NCBI GenBank assembly: GCA_934540955.1
Contig: CAKTCY010000061.1
Coordinates: 1-11,568 of the forward strand
Length of the DNA: 11,568 nt
DNA from: an uncultured Faecalibacterium sp.
GTDB taxonomy: Bacteria; Bacillota; Clostridia; Oscillospirales; Ruminococcaceae
Reading direction: 5' to 3'
The translations under genes and the position numbers were made by a program. Of this stretch, positions 1 to 5,677 are shown piece by piece (within the stretch, counting starts at the first letter, position 1; each line of letters begins with the position of its first letter). The notes below the pieces were generated by a model, which had not been told where the DNA came from, made no database searches, and saw only the letters and a list, made by a program, of their open reading frames with translations.

Positions 1-494
1 CTGTTGCCCTGCGCCCGGAACAGCGCCGCACCGGCGTTGTACAGGCCGATGAAGGGGTAGCTCAGCGCCGAAAGCAGGAAATAGGTCTCGGCGTAGTGCA
101 TCACGTCCGCGTCAATGGAGCCGAAGATGCCCCGCAGGATGGCGTGCCGCCCGCCGATGACCACCGCCGCCACCAGCACGCTGAAGCTGGACAGCACGAA
201 CAGGATCTGCGCAGCCGCCGCCTTGGCGTTTTTCGGCTCCTGATGGCCGATGTACTGGCTGGTGACCACCGCGCCGCCGGTAGCCAGTGCGCTCATGATC
301 TGGATCATCAGGGTGTTGAAGCTGTCCACAAGGCTCACGCCGGACACGGCAGCTTCGCCCACCGAGGATACCATTAAGGTATCGGCCAGACCAATGGTCA
401 CGCTTAACGCCTGCTCCGCGATCAGCGGCAGCAGCAGCGCCACCAGCGCCTGCCGTGGAAACAGGGGAGTGGATGTAAACTTGGACGATCTCAT
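1..494 (-). CDS. MATE-family efflux transporter, N-terminal part (runs off left edge)
   Basis: This is the first 164 codons of an integral membrane exporter of the MATE (multi-antimicrobial extrusion) family, which uses an ion gradient to expel drugs or metabolites; the substrate cannot be read from sequence. It starts MRSSKFTSTPLFPRQALVAL and continues with alternating hydrophobic helices. MATE-typical sequence follows: IGLADTLMVS near residue 35, a long segment ending TSQYIGHQEPKNAKAAA near residues 78-94, and SYPFIGLYNAGAALFRAQGN at the truncation. The family is usually about 450 residues, so roughly a third is present. The ATG at 494-492 is preceded by GGAGGG (504-499) with a 4-nt gap. 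The gene is divergent from the pyrophosphatase operon and has its own candidate promoter at 537-565. Family assignment is firm; no closer subfamily is claimed. Confidence 0.9.
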   Translation of the reverse strand, partial: MRSSKFTSTPLFPRQALVALLLPLIAEQALSVTIGLADTLMVSSVGEAAVSGVSLVDSFNTLMIQIMSALATGGAVVTSQYIGHQEPKNAKAAAAQILFVLSSFSVLVAAVVIGGRHAILRGIFGSIDADVMHYAETYFLLSALSYPFIGLYNAGAALFRAQGN

Positions 495-536
495 GCGGCC
501 CTCCGTTGCAAATGACAAAAAAGCTCGAATATCTCT

Positions 537-565
537 ATCATACAGCGGATGCTGCTGAAATGCAA
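537..565 (-). promoter_or_regulatory. Candidate promoter for the MATE gene
   Basis: Read on the minus strand, TTGCAT (565-560) and TATGAT (542-537) are separated by 17 nt and lie about 43 nt upstream of the MATE start codon. Each box matches the sigma-A consensus at five of six positions. A second TTGACA-like box lies farther upstream, around 590, without a well-spaced -10. Confidence 0.55.
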
Positions 566-569
566 TAGA

Positions 570-579
570 TTGTATACAA
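570..579. promoter_or_regulatory. 10-bp palindrome, possible operator
   Basis: TTGTATACAA is a perfect 10-bp palindrome placed 4 bp upstream of the candidate -35 box of the MATE gene, between the two divergent genes. Drug-efflux genes are often controlled by small dimeric repressors that bind such palindromes, but no regulator gene is visible here. A role as operator is inference only. Confidence 0.25.
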
Positions 580-619
580 GAAAGTGTCAAAAAGCAACAG
601 CCCGCCGCACTCAGCGCCC

Positions 620-648
620 TTTACCCCCGGGCGCAGTTGTGTTAAAAT
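620..648 (+). promoter_or_regulatory. Candidate promoter for the pyrophosphatase operon
   Basis: TTTACC (620-625) and TAAAAT (643-648) are spaced 17 nt apart, with an extended -10 TGT (640-642) directly before the -10 hexamer. Transcription would start near 655, giving a leader of about 90 nt that begins almost exactly at the hairpin at 657-692. A weaker TATGAT at 709-714 lacks a well-spaced -35 box. Confidence 0.5.
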
Positions 649-656
649 AAGGCTGA

Positions 657-692
657 AGCCGCCCCGCTGTGCAGGAGAGGGGCGCTGCTTTT
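657..692 (+). terminator. Leader hairpin followed by T-tract; attenuator-like
   Basis: The left arm AGCCGCCCC (657-665) pairs with GGGGCGctGCT (679-689; lower-case ct is a 2-nt bulge) and is followed by a short T run at 689-692. This is the shape of an intrinsic terminator, yet it lies between the candidate promoter and the pyrophosphatase gene. It may be a transcription attenuator or a 5' stabilising stem. The short T run makes strong termination doubtful. Confidence 0.35.
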
Positions 693-745
693 GGTAAATG
701 ATAAGGGATATGATAAGAAGTTGAGGACCCATAAGGGGGTAAAGT

Positions 746-2401
746 ATGCAGCAAACTGCGCACAAGGTCGTTGTCATCGGGCATCGCAACCCGGACACCG
801 ACTCCATTTGCTCTGCCATTGCCTATGCAGAGCTGAAAAACAAGACCAGCGATCTGGTCTGCGAGGCCCGGCGTGCGGGCAAGATGAATCAGGAAACCGA
901 ATTTGTGCTGAAAAAGTTCGGGGTCACGCCGCCCCGGATGTGCACCGACGTCAACCCGAAGATCCGGGACGTGGATTACCGCCAGATTCCCGGCATCCCC
1001 GGCTCCACCAGCCTGCGCAAGGCGTGGGAGATCATGCGCGACCAGAAGATCGACACCCTTGCCGTGACCAGTGAGGACAACGAGCTGCAGGGTCTTATCA
1101 CGGTGAAGGACATCGCCACCGCCAACATGGACCTGTTCGACACCGGCATCCTTGCCAAGAGCCGCACCAGCTACCGCAATATTCTGGAAACGCTGGGTGC
1201 TACCATGGTGGTGGGCAGCGAGGACGCGGAGTGCACCACCGGCCACATCCGCATTGGCACCGCCACCCCGGAAATGCTGGAAAGCAACATGGAAAAGGGT
1301 GACATCGTCATCCTGACCAACCGCTACGAAAGCCAGCTCTGCGCCATCGAGAAGGAAGCTTCTCTCATCATCATCTGCAACGGCGCAAAGGTGGGCCGCA
1401 CCATCCAGCATATCGCCGCCGAGACCGGCGTAGCCATCATGAGCGCCCCCTGCGATACCTACGCGGCGGCAAAGCTCATCAGCCAGTGTGCGCCCATCTC
1501 CTATTACATGACCCGGGACGATATCATGAAGTTCACCCTCGTCACCCCGGTGGCAGACGTCACCCGCGTGATGGCAAAGGTGCGCCACCGGTATTTCCCC
1601 ATTCTGGACGCAGACGGCAAGTACTGCGGTATGATCAGCCGCCGCAACATCATCAACCTGCGCAAGCGCCGCATCATTCTGGTGGACCACAACGAGGCCA
1701 CACAGGCGGTGGAGGGCTTCGATCAGGCCGAGATTTTGGAGATCATCGACCACCACCGCATCGGCAGTCTGGAGACCGGCGGCCCGGTGTACTTCCGCAA
1801 CCAGCCGGTGGGCTGCACCGCCACCATCATCACCCAGATGTACGACGAAAACGGCGTGACCATCCCGCAAAAGACCGCCGGTCTGCTGCTGGCCGCCATT
1901 CTTTCGGATACGCTGGTGTTCCGCAGCCCCACCTGCACCCCTGTTGACGTGAACGCCGCCAACCGTCTGGCAAAGCTCGCCGGGGTGGACATCAACGAGT
2001 TTGCCAACGAGATGTTTGAGGCCGGTGAAAAGCTGGACGGCAAGACCGCCGAGGAGGTCTTTTTGCAGGACTTCAAGGTGTTCATGTGCGGCGATATCCG
2101 CTTTGGCGTGGCGCAGGGCAGCTACATGACCCGCAAGAACCTGACCGCCGCCGAGGCGCTGCTGAAGCCCTATCTCGAGGAAGCACGCAACAAGCAGAAC
2201 GTGGAGGATATCTATATGCTGCTGACCGATGTGCCCAAGGAGGAGAGCGTGGTCATCTGCAACGGGCGTTACGCCGCCGAGGTGCTGACGGATGGCTTCG
2301 AGACCCAGCCCGCCGCCGATGCCAGCTGGACGCTGCCGGGCGTGGTGAGCCGCAAAAAGCAGTTCATCCCCGCCCTGATGACCGCTTATCAGGAGCTGTA
2401 A
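746..2401 (+). CDS. ppaC: CBS-domain-regulated manganese-dependent (family II) inorganic pyrophosphatase
   Basis: A cytoplasmic DHH-family enzyme of 551 residues that hydrolyses pyrophosphate to two phosphates, pulling biosynthetic reactions forward. The N-terminal metal-binding motif HRNPDTDS is at residues 13-20. A CBS domain follows at about 66-123, then a DRTGG-type region around 130-250 (ending APCDTYAAAKLI) and a second CBS domain at about 250-308. The DHH core resumes with VDHNE (313-317), DHHRIGS (335-341) and LSDTLVFRSPT (386-396). The C-terminal DHHA2 domain carries the substrate-binding SRKKQ at 535-539. Plain family II enzymes are about 310 residues, so the length fits the regulatory-domain type, which in characterised members is modulated by adenine nucleotides. 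The ATG is preceded by AGGGGGT at 732-738. It is followed 12 nt later by the acylphosphatase gene, probably as one operon. Confidence 0.93.
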   Translation: MQQTAHKVVVIGHRNPDTDSICSAIAYAELKNKTSDLVCEARRAGKMNQETEFVLKKFGVTPPRMCTDVNPKIRDVDYRQIPGIPGSTSLRKAWEIMRDQKIDTLAVTSEDNELQGLITVKDIATANMDLFDTGILAKSRTSYRNILETLGATMVVGSEDAECTTGHIRIGTATPEMLESNMEKGDIVILTNRYESQLCAIEKEASLIIICNGAKVGRTIQHIAAETGVAIMSAPCDTYAAAKLISQCAPISYYMTRDDIMKFTLVTPVADVTRVMAKVRHRYFPILDADGKYCGMISRRNIINLRKRRIILVDHNEATQAVEGFDQAEILEIIDHHRIGSLETGGPVYFRNQPVGCTATIITQMYDENGVTIPQKTAGLLLAAILSDTLVFRSPTCTPVDVNAANRLAKLAGVDINEFANEMFEAGEKLDGKTAEEVFLQDFKVFMCGDIRFGVAQGSYMTRKNLTAAEALLKPYLEEARNKQNVEDIYMLLTDVPKEESVVICNGRYAAEVLTDGFETQPAADASWTLPGVVSRKKQFIPALMTAYQEL

Positions 2402-2413
2402 AGGGACACTGCC

Positions 2414-2740
2414 GTGTTTGATTTTCTTTCCAAAAAGGACCGCACCCCGCCCGCGCTGCCGGAAGGCACGGTGCGGCGGCGCTACACCATCACCGGGCAG
2501 GTGCAGGGAGTGGGCTTCCGCTACCGGGCGCGGTACGCCGCGCAGACCCTTGAGCTGACCGGCTGGGCGCAGAACGAGGACGACGGCAGCGTGACGCTGG
2601 AGGTGCAGGGCGACCCGGATAAGTTCATCTCTCTGTTCGCCATGATCCAGAAAAGCGATTATATCCAGATCACCGGCATCCGCCAAAAGGATATCCCGCC
2701 CGACCCGTGGGAGCGCGGCTTCTCGGTGAAGGGGTATTAA
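2414..2740 (+). CDS. acyP: Acylphosphatase
   Basis: A small cytoplasmic enzyme of 108 residues that hydrolyses the carboxyl-phosphate bond of acyl phosphates. The core begins near residue 22 and shows GQVQGVGFRYRAR (28-40), which supplies the phosphate-binding loop and the catalytic Arg36. GWAQNEDDGSVTLEVQG follows at 50-66, with the catalytic Asn54. The C-terminal ERGFSVKGY is the last strand. The first 20 residues (FDFLSKKDRTPPALPEG) extend beyond the usual 90-residue family length. The start is GTG, chosen because AAGGGA at 2401-2406 is well spaced before it and no in-frame ATG precedes the domain. The gene starts 12 nt after the pyrophosphatase stop and ends before a strong terminator, so the two are probably co-transcribed. 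Confidence 0.9.
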   Translation: MFDFLSKKDRTPPALPEGTVRRRYTITGQVQGVGFRYRARYAAQTLELTGWAQNEDDGSVTLEVQGDPDKFISLFAMIQKSDYIQITGIRQKDIPPDPWERGFSVKGY

Positions 2741-2772
2741 GAAAGACGATTTAGAATGGCTGTCAGGCGTGA

Positions 2773-2949
2773 CCCTCTCAGTCAAAGCCTGACGGCTTTG
2801 CCAGCTCCCCCGAAAGGGGGAGCTTTTTGCATCTGCCGGTTTTCGTCGACAAAGCTCCCCCTGAGAGGAAAGATTTCCCCCGGTCGGGGGAAAATGTCAC
2901 CTTTGGTGACAAAAGGGGGAATCTGGCGAGCGTAGCGAGACTGAGAGGG
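2773..2949. repeat. MITE-like palindromic element, copy 1 (long form)
   Basis: It is bounded by the perfect 11-bp inverted repeat CCCTCTCAGTC (2773-2783) and GACTGAGAGGG (2939-2949). Inside are stacked hairpins: AAAGCC-TGAC-GGCTTT, AGCTCCCCC-GAAA-GGGGGAGCT (2803-2824), TTTCCCCC-ggtc-GGGGGAAA (2874-2893) and GTCACC-TTT-GGTGAC (2896-2910). A 46-bp core at 2816-2861 is present in reverse orientation in the second copy. CTGAGAGG at 2861-2868 repeats the terminal sequence internally, suggesting this long form is a fusion of an element with another segment. There is no coding capacity. Confidence 0.75.
2803..2828 (+). terminator. Intrinsic terminator after the acylphosphatase gene
   Basis: A 9-bp perfect stem AGCTCCCCC / GGGGGAGCT (2803-2811, 2816-2824) with a GAAA tetraloop is followed by a T run (2824-2828). 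It lies about 60 nt downstream of the acylphosphatase stop and is supplied by the MITE-like element, which therefore probably ends the pyrophosphatase operon transcript. Confidence 0.7.
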
Positions 2950-2966
2950 TTCGTTCCAAACTCCTT

Positions 2967-3073
2967 CCGTGAAAATAGGACAGCGGAACGCCCGCAGGCG
3001 TTCCGCTGTCCTGAAATTTAAAAAGAAATTCCTTGATTTATGGCTAGAGCGAAGCGGCAGCCATTTTAAATCG
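2967..3073 (+). repeat. Variable-stem hairpin repeat, copy 1
   Basis: This repeat begins CCGTGAAAA (2967-2975), then has a perfect 16-bp stem (2977-2992 with 2997-3012) closed by the tetraloop CGCA. An A/T-rich inverted repeat (about 3013-3031), ATGGCTAGAG (3040-3049) and the terminal ATTTTAAATCG (3063-3073) follow. The same order of blocks recurs at 6941-7161 with a completely different stem sequence but the same stem length and loop. The last part, ATGGCT...AGCCAT (3040-3065), can itself form a hairpin. Confidence 0.65.
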
Positions 3074-3076
3074 TTT

Positions 3077-3748
3077 TCACCCCAGCACCTTGAGGGGAGA
3101 GTTCTCCACCCACAGGGTATTGTCCAGCAGGCGGGTGACGGCAAGGCGTCCGTTGGCGGTCACCCGGGCGGGGTCGAGGGCGTAGAAGTCGCTCTCGGTC
3201 AGGTTTTCCGGGTCGGCGGTGGGGGAGATGCCCGCCACGCACACCCAGTGGCCGTAGGTGCTGCTGGTGGCAATGTGGGGGTAGTTCACCTCGTCCCAGC
3301 CGGAGGAGGTCAGGTGGTATTCATAAGTAGAGGTGCGGTTCGTGTGCTTTTTGACCCCGCTGACCGTGGTGTTTTTCAGGTGCACGATCACCGGACGCCC
3401 GGCAGAAAGCTCGCTGTACAGCTTTTTCAGGCACTCGGCGCGGGTGCCGGAGTACCCCGTGTAGCCCGCTGCGGACCACACCGCCCCGTTCGACCACATC
3501 CCGCTGCCGGAGCACACCTTGCCGTCCAGAATGGTGCGGGCGTAGCGCAGCGCGTACAGGCTGCACTTGCCGGAGGTCTGGTTGCCGATGGAAAGAATGT
3601 GGCTGGTGTCAAAGCTGAGCAGCAGGATGCCGTTTTTCTCCTTCAGTTCAGCGGCGTGGGCACGGGGCATAAAGGCGCACAGCAGCAAAACCAGCGCCAG
3701 AGCTGCCGCCGCCAGCCGCTGTGCCGCGCGGGCGGGACAGTGTTGCAT
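3077..3748 (-). CDS. Secreted cysteine-peptidase-like protein (C39-like fold)
   Basis: A 223-residue exported protein. Residues 1-32 form a signal peptide: basic start, then LAAAALALVLLLCAF, ending PRAHA-A. The mature part has the order expected of papain-like or C39-type peptidases: a Cys in GKCSLYALRYA (Cys62), a His in TYGHWVCVAG (His167) and an Asp in FYALDPA (Asp192). It resembles bacterial proteins annotated as C39-like peptidases, but the motifs are loose and activity is unproven. Start choice: the ATG at 3748-3746 has GGAGGAAG just upstream, whereas an in-frame ATG 21 nt earlier lies before that binding site and lacks one of its own. The gene stands alone on the minus strand, convergent with the pyrophosphatase operon, with repeat elements on both sides. 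It may act on peptides or wall material outside the cell, but the substrate is unknown. Confidence 0.72.
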   Translation of the reverse strand: MQHCPARAAQRLAAAALALVLLLCAFMPRAHAAELKEKNGILLLSFDTSHILSIGNQTSGKCSLYALRYARTILDGKVCSGSGMWSNGAVWSAAGYTGYSGTRAECLKKLYSELSAGRPVIVHLKNTTVSGVKKHTNRTSTYEYHLTSSGWDEVNYPHIATSSTYGHWVCVAGISPTADPENLTESDFYALDPARVTANGRLAVTRLLDNTLWVENSPLKVLG

Positions 3749-3839
3749 GGGTACTTCCTCCGAGTTCATTTCATTTCGGACATGATTTTACCACCAAAAC
3801 GTGGTGAAAATGTGTAAAAAGGCAAAATAATGGGGAAAA

Positions 3840-3964
3840 CCCTCTCAGTCAAAGCCTGACGGCTTTGCCAGCTCCCCCGAAGGGGGAGCTTTGTCGGCGC
3901 AAACCAGCAGATGCAAAAAGCTCCCCCTTCGGGGGAGCTGGCGAGCGTAGCGAGACTGAGAGGG
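3840..3964. repeat. MITE-like palindromic element, copy 2 (short form)
   Basis: The element has the same ends as copy 1 (CCCTCTCAGTC at 3840-3850, GACTGAGAGGG at 3954-3964); AA and TT outside extend the inverted repeat to 13 bp. The first 50 bp are nearly identical to copy 1. The 46-bp core at 3882-3927 is the reverse complement of copy 1's core with three mismatches. On the minus strand, AGCTCCCCC-GAA-GGGGGAGCT followed by T residues (3939-3915) makes a leftward terminator. On the plus strand the other hairpin has only a short T tail. The element lies about 90 bp upstream of the peptidase-like gene and may insulate it. Confidence 0.75.
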
Positions 3965-4183
3965 TTGGCTCCCTCCCGGAGGGAGTTAACACCGTCTAAC
4001 ACAACATATATCCAAATTTAAGTAACCCCGCACCCGGCAAAGCCCCGCCGCCGGGGCAGGGAAACGGAGCTTCCGCAGACTGTCGACAAAGCTGGCTCCG
4101 AAACATTTCAGAACTGCAACAAACTTGACCTGTTTTCATCCATTTTCACGAAACTGCTTCAGGAAGTTTAGCGATATTCCCGA
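3965..4183. other. Non-coding stretch with small palindromes
   Basis: No gene is visible between the second MITE-like copy and the first lipoprotein promoter. It holds a near-perfect hairpin spanning 3964-3990 (CTCCCTCC/GGAGGGAG arms), a GCCCCG-CCGC-CGGGGC hairpin at 4042-4057, and GTCGACAAAGCT at 4082-4093. The last also occurs in copy 1 (2845-2856) and may be a remnant of the same repeat family. No T-tract follows these hairpins, so they are not called terminators. Confidence 0.5.
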
Positions 4184-4213
4184 TTGACAAAACCGTCACC
4201 TGTCGGATATAAT
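4184..4213 (+). promoter_or_regulatory. Promoter of lipoprotein gene 1
   Basis: Perfect TTGACA (4184-4189) and TATAAT (4208-4213) are separated by 18 nt. This is the strongest sigma-A promoter in the window. Transcription should begin near 4220, directly at the leader hairpin 4221-4250, about 80 nt before the start codon. Confidence 0.85.
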
Positions 4214-4220
4214 CAGGGCA

Positions 4221-4250
4221 GAAAGGCAACGATGGTTGCGAAAGCCTTTC
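4221..4250 (+). other. Leader mRNA stem-loop of lipoprotein gene 1
   Basis: GAAAGG (4221-4226) pairs with CCTTTC (4245-4250), enclosing an inner CAAC-gatg-GTTG hairpin (4227-4238) and a 6-nt bulge. It would sit at the extreme 5' end of the transcript, a position where stems commonly protect mRNA from decay. No known riboswitch was recognised. Confidence 0.35.
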
Positions 4251-4301
4251 GAGAAAAAAGAAACATATCCACAAAACAAAGCTGATTGGAGGGATACCCC
4301 T

Positions 4302-4832
4302 ATGAAGAACCTGAAAAAATTCGTAGCCCTGCTGCTGGCAGGTGTGATGGCTATGGTGATGCTCACCGCCTGTGGTGCTGATACGACCACGACTACGCAG
4401 AAGGAAGAGATAATCCGGACACAGCTCGGTAAGAGAACCGAGGCTACTGGTCTGTGTGACAAGGACGGCATGGTCGAGAATGACAGCGAACTCTATGCAG
4501 AAACCGCAAAACTGCTGGATAAACGAATCCAGTTAGAGGCAAACTCCAATATGCTTGGCTACCTCGCGGTTAAGTTTAACACAAAGGGAATCGAGGAACG
4601 AGAGGAGTATGTGACTGTTACCCTGTCGGCAAGCTATAAGACTGCGGGTTACGTGGCGAAGCTGATCACAAGCATCACTAACGAATTCGGCAAGATCGAA
4701 GCGACCAATAGCAACGTGAAGTTCGATGGCACATGGGCAAAGGTTGCTGTCGTTGTCAGAACCAATGAGAAGGGCGACAGCTACGCTGCAATTGCAATTA
4801 AGATGAAGAACATTGCCTACAAGGGCAAATAA
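4302..4832 (+). CDS. Small lipoprotein 1 of a four-gene paralogous array
   Basis: A 176-residue predicted lipoprotein of unknown function. The leader MKNLKKFVALLLAGVMAMVM ends in the lipobox LTAC, with lipidated Cys24, so the mature protein should be anchored on the outer face of the membrane. A Thr-rich linker (TTTTT) follows the Cys. The rest is a mixed helical and strand domain ending NEKGDSYAAIAIKMKN (155-170), a Tyr-containing last strand also seen in genes 2 and 4. The start is set by GGAGGG (4288-4293), 8 nt before the ATG; in-frame upstream codons (from 4236) lack a binding site and would bury the signal peptide. It has its own strong promoter and is followed by a terminator at 4857. 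Base use is less GC-rich than in the neighbouring genes. No enzymatic motif is visible. Confidence 0.82.
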   Translation: MKNLKKFVALLLAGVMAMVMLTACGADTTTTTQKEEIIRTQLGKRTEATGLCDKDGMVENDSELYAETAKLLDKRIQLEANSNMLGYLAVKFNTKGIEEREEYVTVTLSASYKTAGYVAKLITSITNEFGKIEATNSNVKFDGTWAKVAVVVRTNEKGDSYAAIAIKMKNIAYKGK

Positions 4833-4856
4833 GTAAAGACTAGTCAGTCCTTTCTT

Positions 4857-4887
4857 CCCCGGAGAGCACCCGCCCTCCGGGGCTTTT
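4857..4887 (+). terminator. Intrinsic terminator after lipoprotein gene 1
   Basis: CCCCGGAGaGC and GCcCTCCGGGG form a stem around ACCC, followed by C and TTTT (4884-4887), about 25 nt after the stop codon. The sequence is clearly related to the terminator after lipoprotein gene 4 (6894-6927). Confidence 0.8.
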
Positions 4888-4994
4888 GCATCACCCGCAG
4901 AGCAAAGCGCCCCCCTTTGTGCACTCCCCACAAAAACCGCAGAAAAACTTTGGCAGCCCTGCGTGAATGCCCCTTGAATCAGCGCGAATAACGC

Positions 4995-5029
4995 TTGCAC
5001 GCCGGAAAAAAACCTGTTATGCTTATAAT
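4995..5029 (+). promoter_or_regulatory. Candidate promoter of lipoprotein genes 2 and 3
   Basis: TTGCAC (4995-5000) is followed after 17 nt by TATGCT (5018-5023), preceded by an extended -10 TGT (5015-5017). A better -10, TATAAT (5024-5029), lies one hexamer downstream but at 23 nt spacing. It is part of a 13-bp inverted repeat, CTTATAATATAAG (5022-5034). Which hexamer is used cannot be decided from sequence. Confidence 0.5.
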
Positions 5030-5077
5030 ATAAGAAAGCAGCCGCGCGTTCCGCGCCCAAAGAAAGGAAGTGTACCT

Positions 5078-5644
5078 ATGAAGAAGCTTGCAAAACTGAC
5101 CTCCCTGCTGCTGGCCGGTATCATGGTGCTTGCCCTGCTCACCGCCTGCAACGGCACTCCCAGCGCCGCCGAAGCCGAAGCACTGGGCAAGCAGTATACC
5201 GAACAGGCGCTTGCCATCCTGAACGAGTACCGCGCCACGCAGGATACTGAGCAGACCCCCTACCCGCAGCTGGACAACGACCCGGATCTGCTTGCGCTTG
5301 CAAAGCAGCAGCTGGAGCTGATCGGGCAGGACGGCAAGATCGCTATAAAGGATGCATGGTATAGACCAGATGAAGGGAAGGAATACTTGGATGTTCGGGT
5401 AATGATCGAGCTGCTCGGACCCGGCGAAATGGGGGATGCAACCGAGCGCTACCCTGCACTGGCGCTGACCAAGCAGCGGCTTGCGGAGCTGAATACCACG
5501 AAGGTATTTTGCGGGGAAATTCCGCTTGAGAGCCAAAAAACGCTGGATGATATTACCAAGGTCGCCTTTGCCTACCGCGTTGTTGGCGGCAAAGCCTATG
5601 TGGCAATAGCCTTTGCAGCCCCAAAAAAGCAAAACCGTCCTTGA
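5078..5644 (+). CDS. Small lipoprotein 2 of the array
   Basis: A 188-residue predicted lipoprotein. The leader MKKLAKLTSLLLAGIMVLAL is followed by the lipobox LTAC (Cys24). A helical segment (AEALGKQYTEQALAILNEYR, 34-52) leads to LDNDPDLLALAKQQLELIG (65-83). The C-terminal strands KVAFAYRVV (161-169) and GGKAYVAIAFAAP (170-182) follow. LNEYR, DPDLLALA and the last two strands recall the ends of CAP (SCP/PR-1) domains, but the domain is short and the CAP metal-binding His residues are not recognisable. The function is therefore unknown and the CAP link speculative. The ATG is preceded by AAGGAAG (5064-5070). The next lipoprotein gene starts 33 nt after the stop with no terminator between, so the two probably share a transcript. 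Confidence 0.83.
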   Translation: MKKLAKLTSLLLAGIMVLALLTACNGTPSAAEAEALGKQYTEQALAILNEYRATQDTEQTPYPQLDNDPDLLALAKQQLELIGQDGKIAIKDAWYRPDEGKEYLDVRVMIELLGPGEMGDATERYPALALTKQRLAELNTTKVFCGEIPLESQKTLDDITKVAFAYRVVGGKAYVAIAFAAPKKQNRP

Positions 5645-5677
5645 AACACACCCATATCAGGAATAGGAGATGCTGAA

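Larger units (their letters stand above)
2747..3073. repeat. Composite repeat with 18-bp terminal inverted repeats, enclosing a MITE-like element
   Basis: The left end CGATTTAGAATGGCTGTC (2747-2764) matches the reverse complement of the right end (3056-3073, CGATTTAAAATGGCTGCC) at 16 of 18 positions. The 327-bp interval fills nearly all the space between the acylphosphatase stop and the stop codon of the convergent peptidase-like gene, ending 3 bp from the latter. It contains the palindromic element at 2773-2949 and the variable-stem hairpin at 2977-3012. There is no reading frame of substance. No target-site duplication is evident at the ends, so mobility is inferred from form only. Confidence 0.55.

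Noticed and set aside
611..2785. A 724-codon open frame on the minus strand opposite the pyrophosphatase and acylphosphatase genes
   Set aside because: It is antisense to two genes with clear catalytic motifs, is rich in His, Gly and Ala in the manner of shadow frames in GC-rich DNA, and matches no family I recognise.
2773..3964. Repeats considered as a CRISPR array
   Set aside because: There are only two long palindromic copies of different length with a gene between them, no regular short repeat-spacer pattern and no cas genes.
3840..4235. tRNA or other standard RNA gene in the non-coding stretches
   Set aside because: The hairpins present do not form a cloverleaf, no CCA-type end or conserved T-loop sequence was found, and no known riboswitch core was recognised.
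4236..4301. Longer start for lipoprotein 1 and, likewise, 4967-5077 for lipoprotein 2
   Set aside because: The extensions lack ribosome binding sites and would place 22 to 37 polar residues before the signal peptide; the downstream ATGs have good binding sites and align across all four genes.
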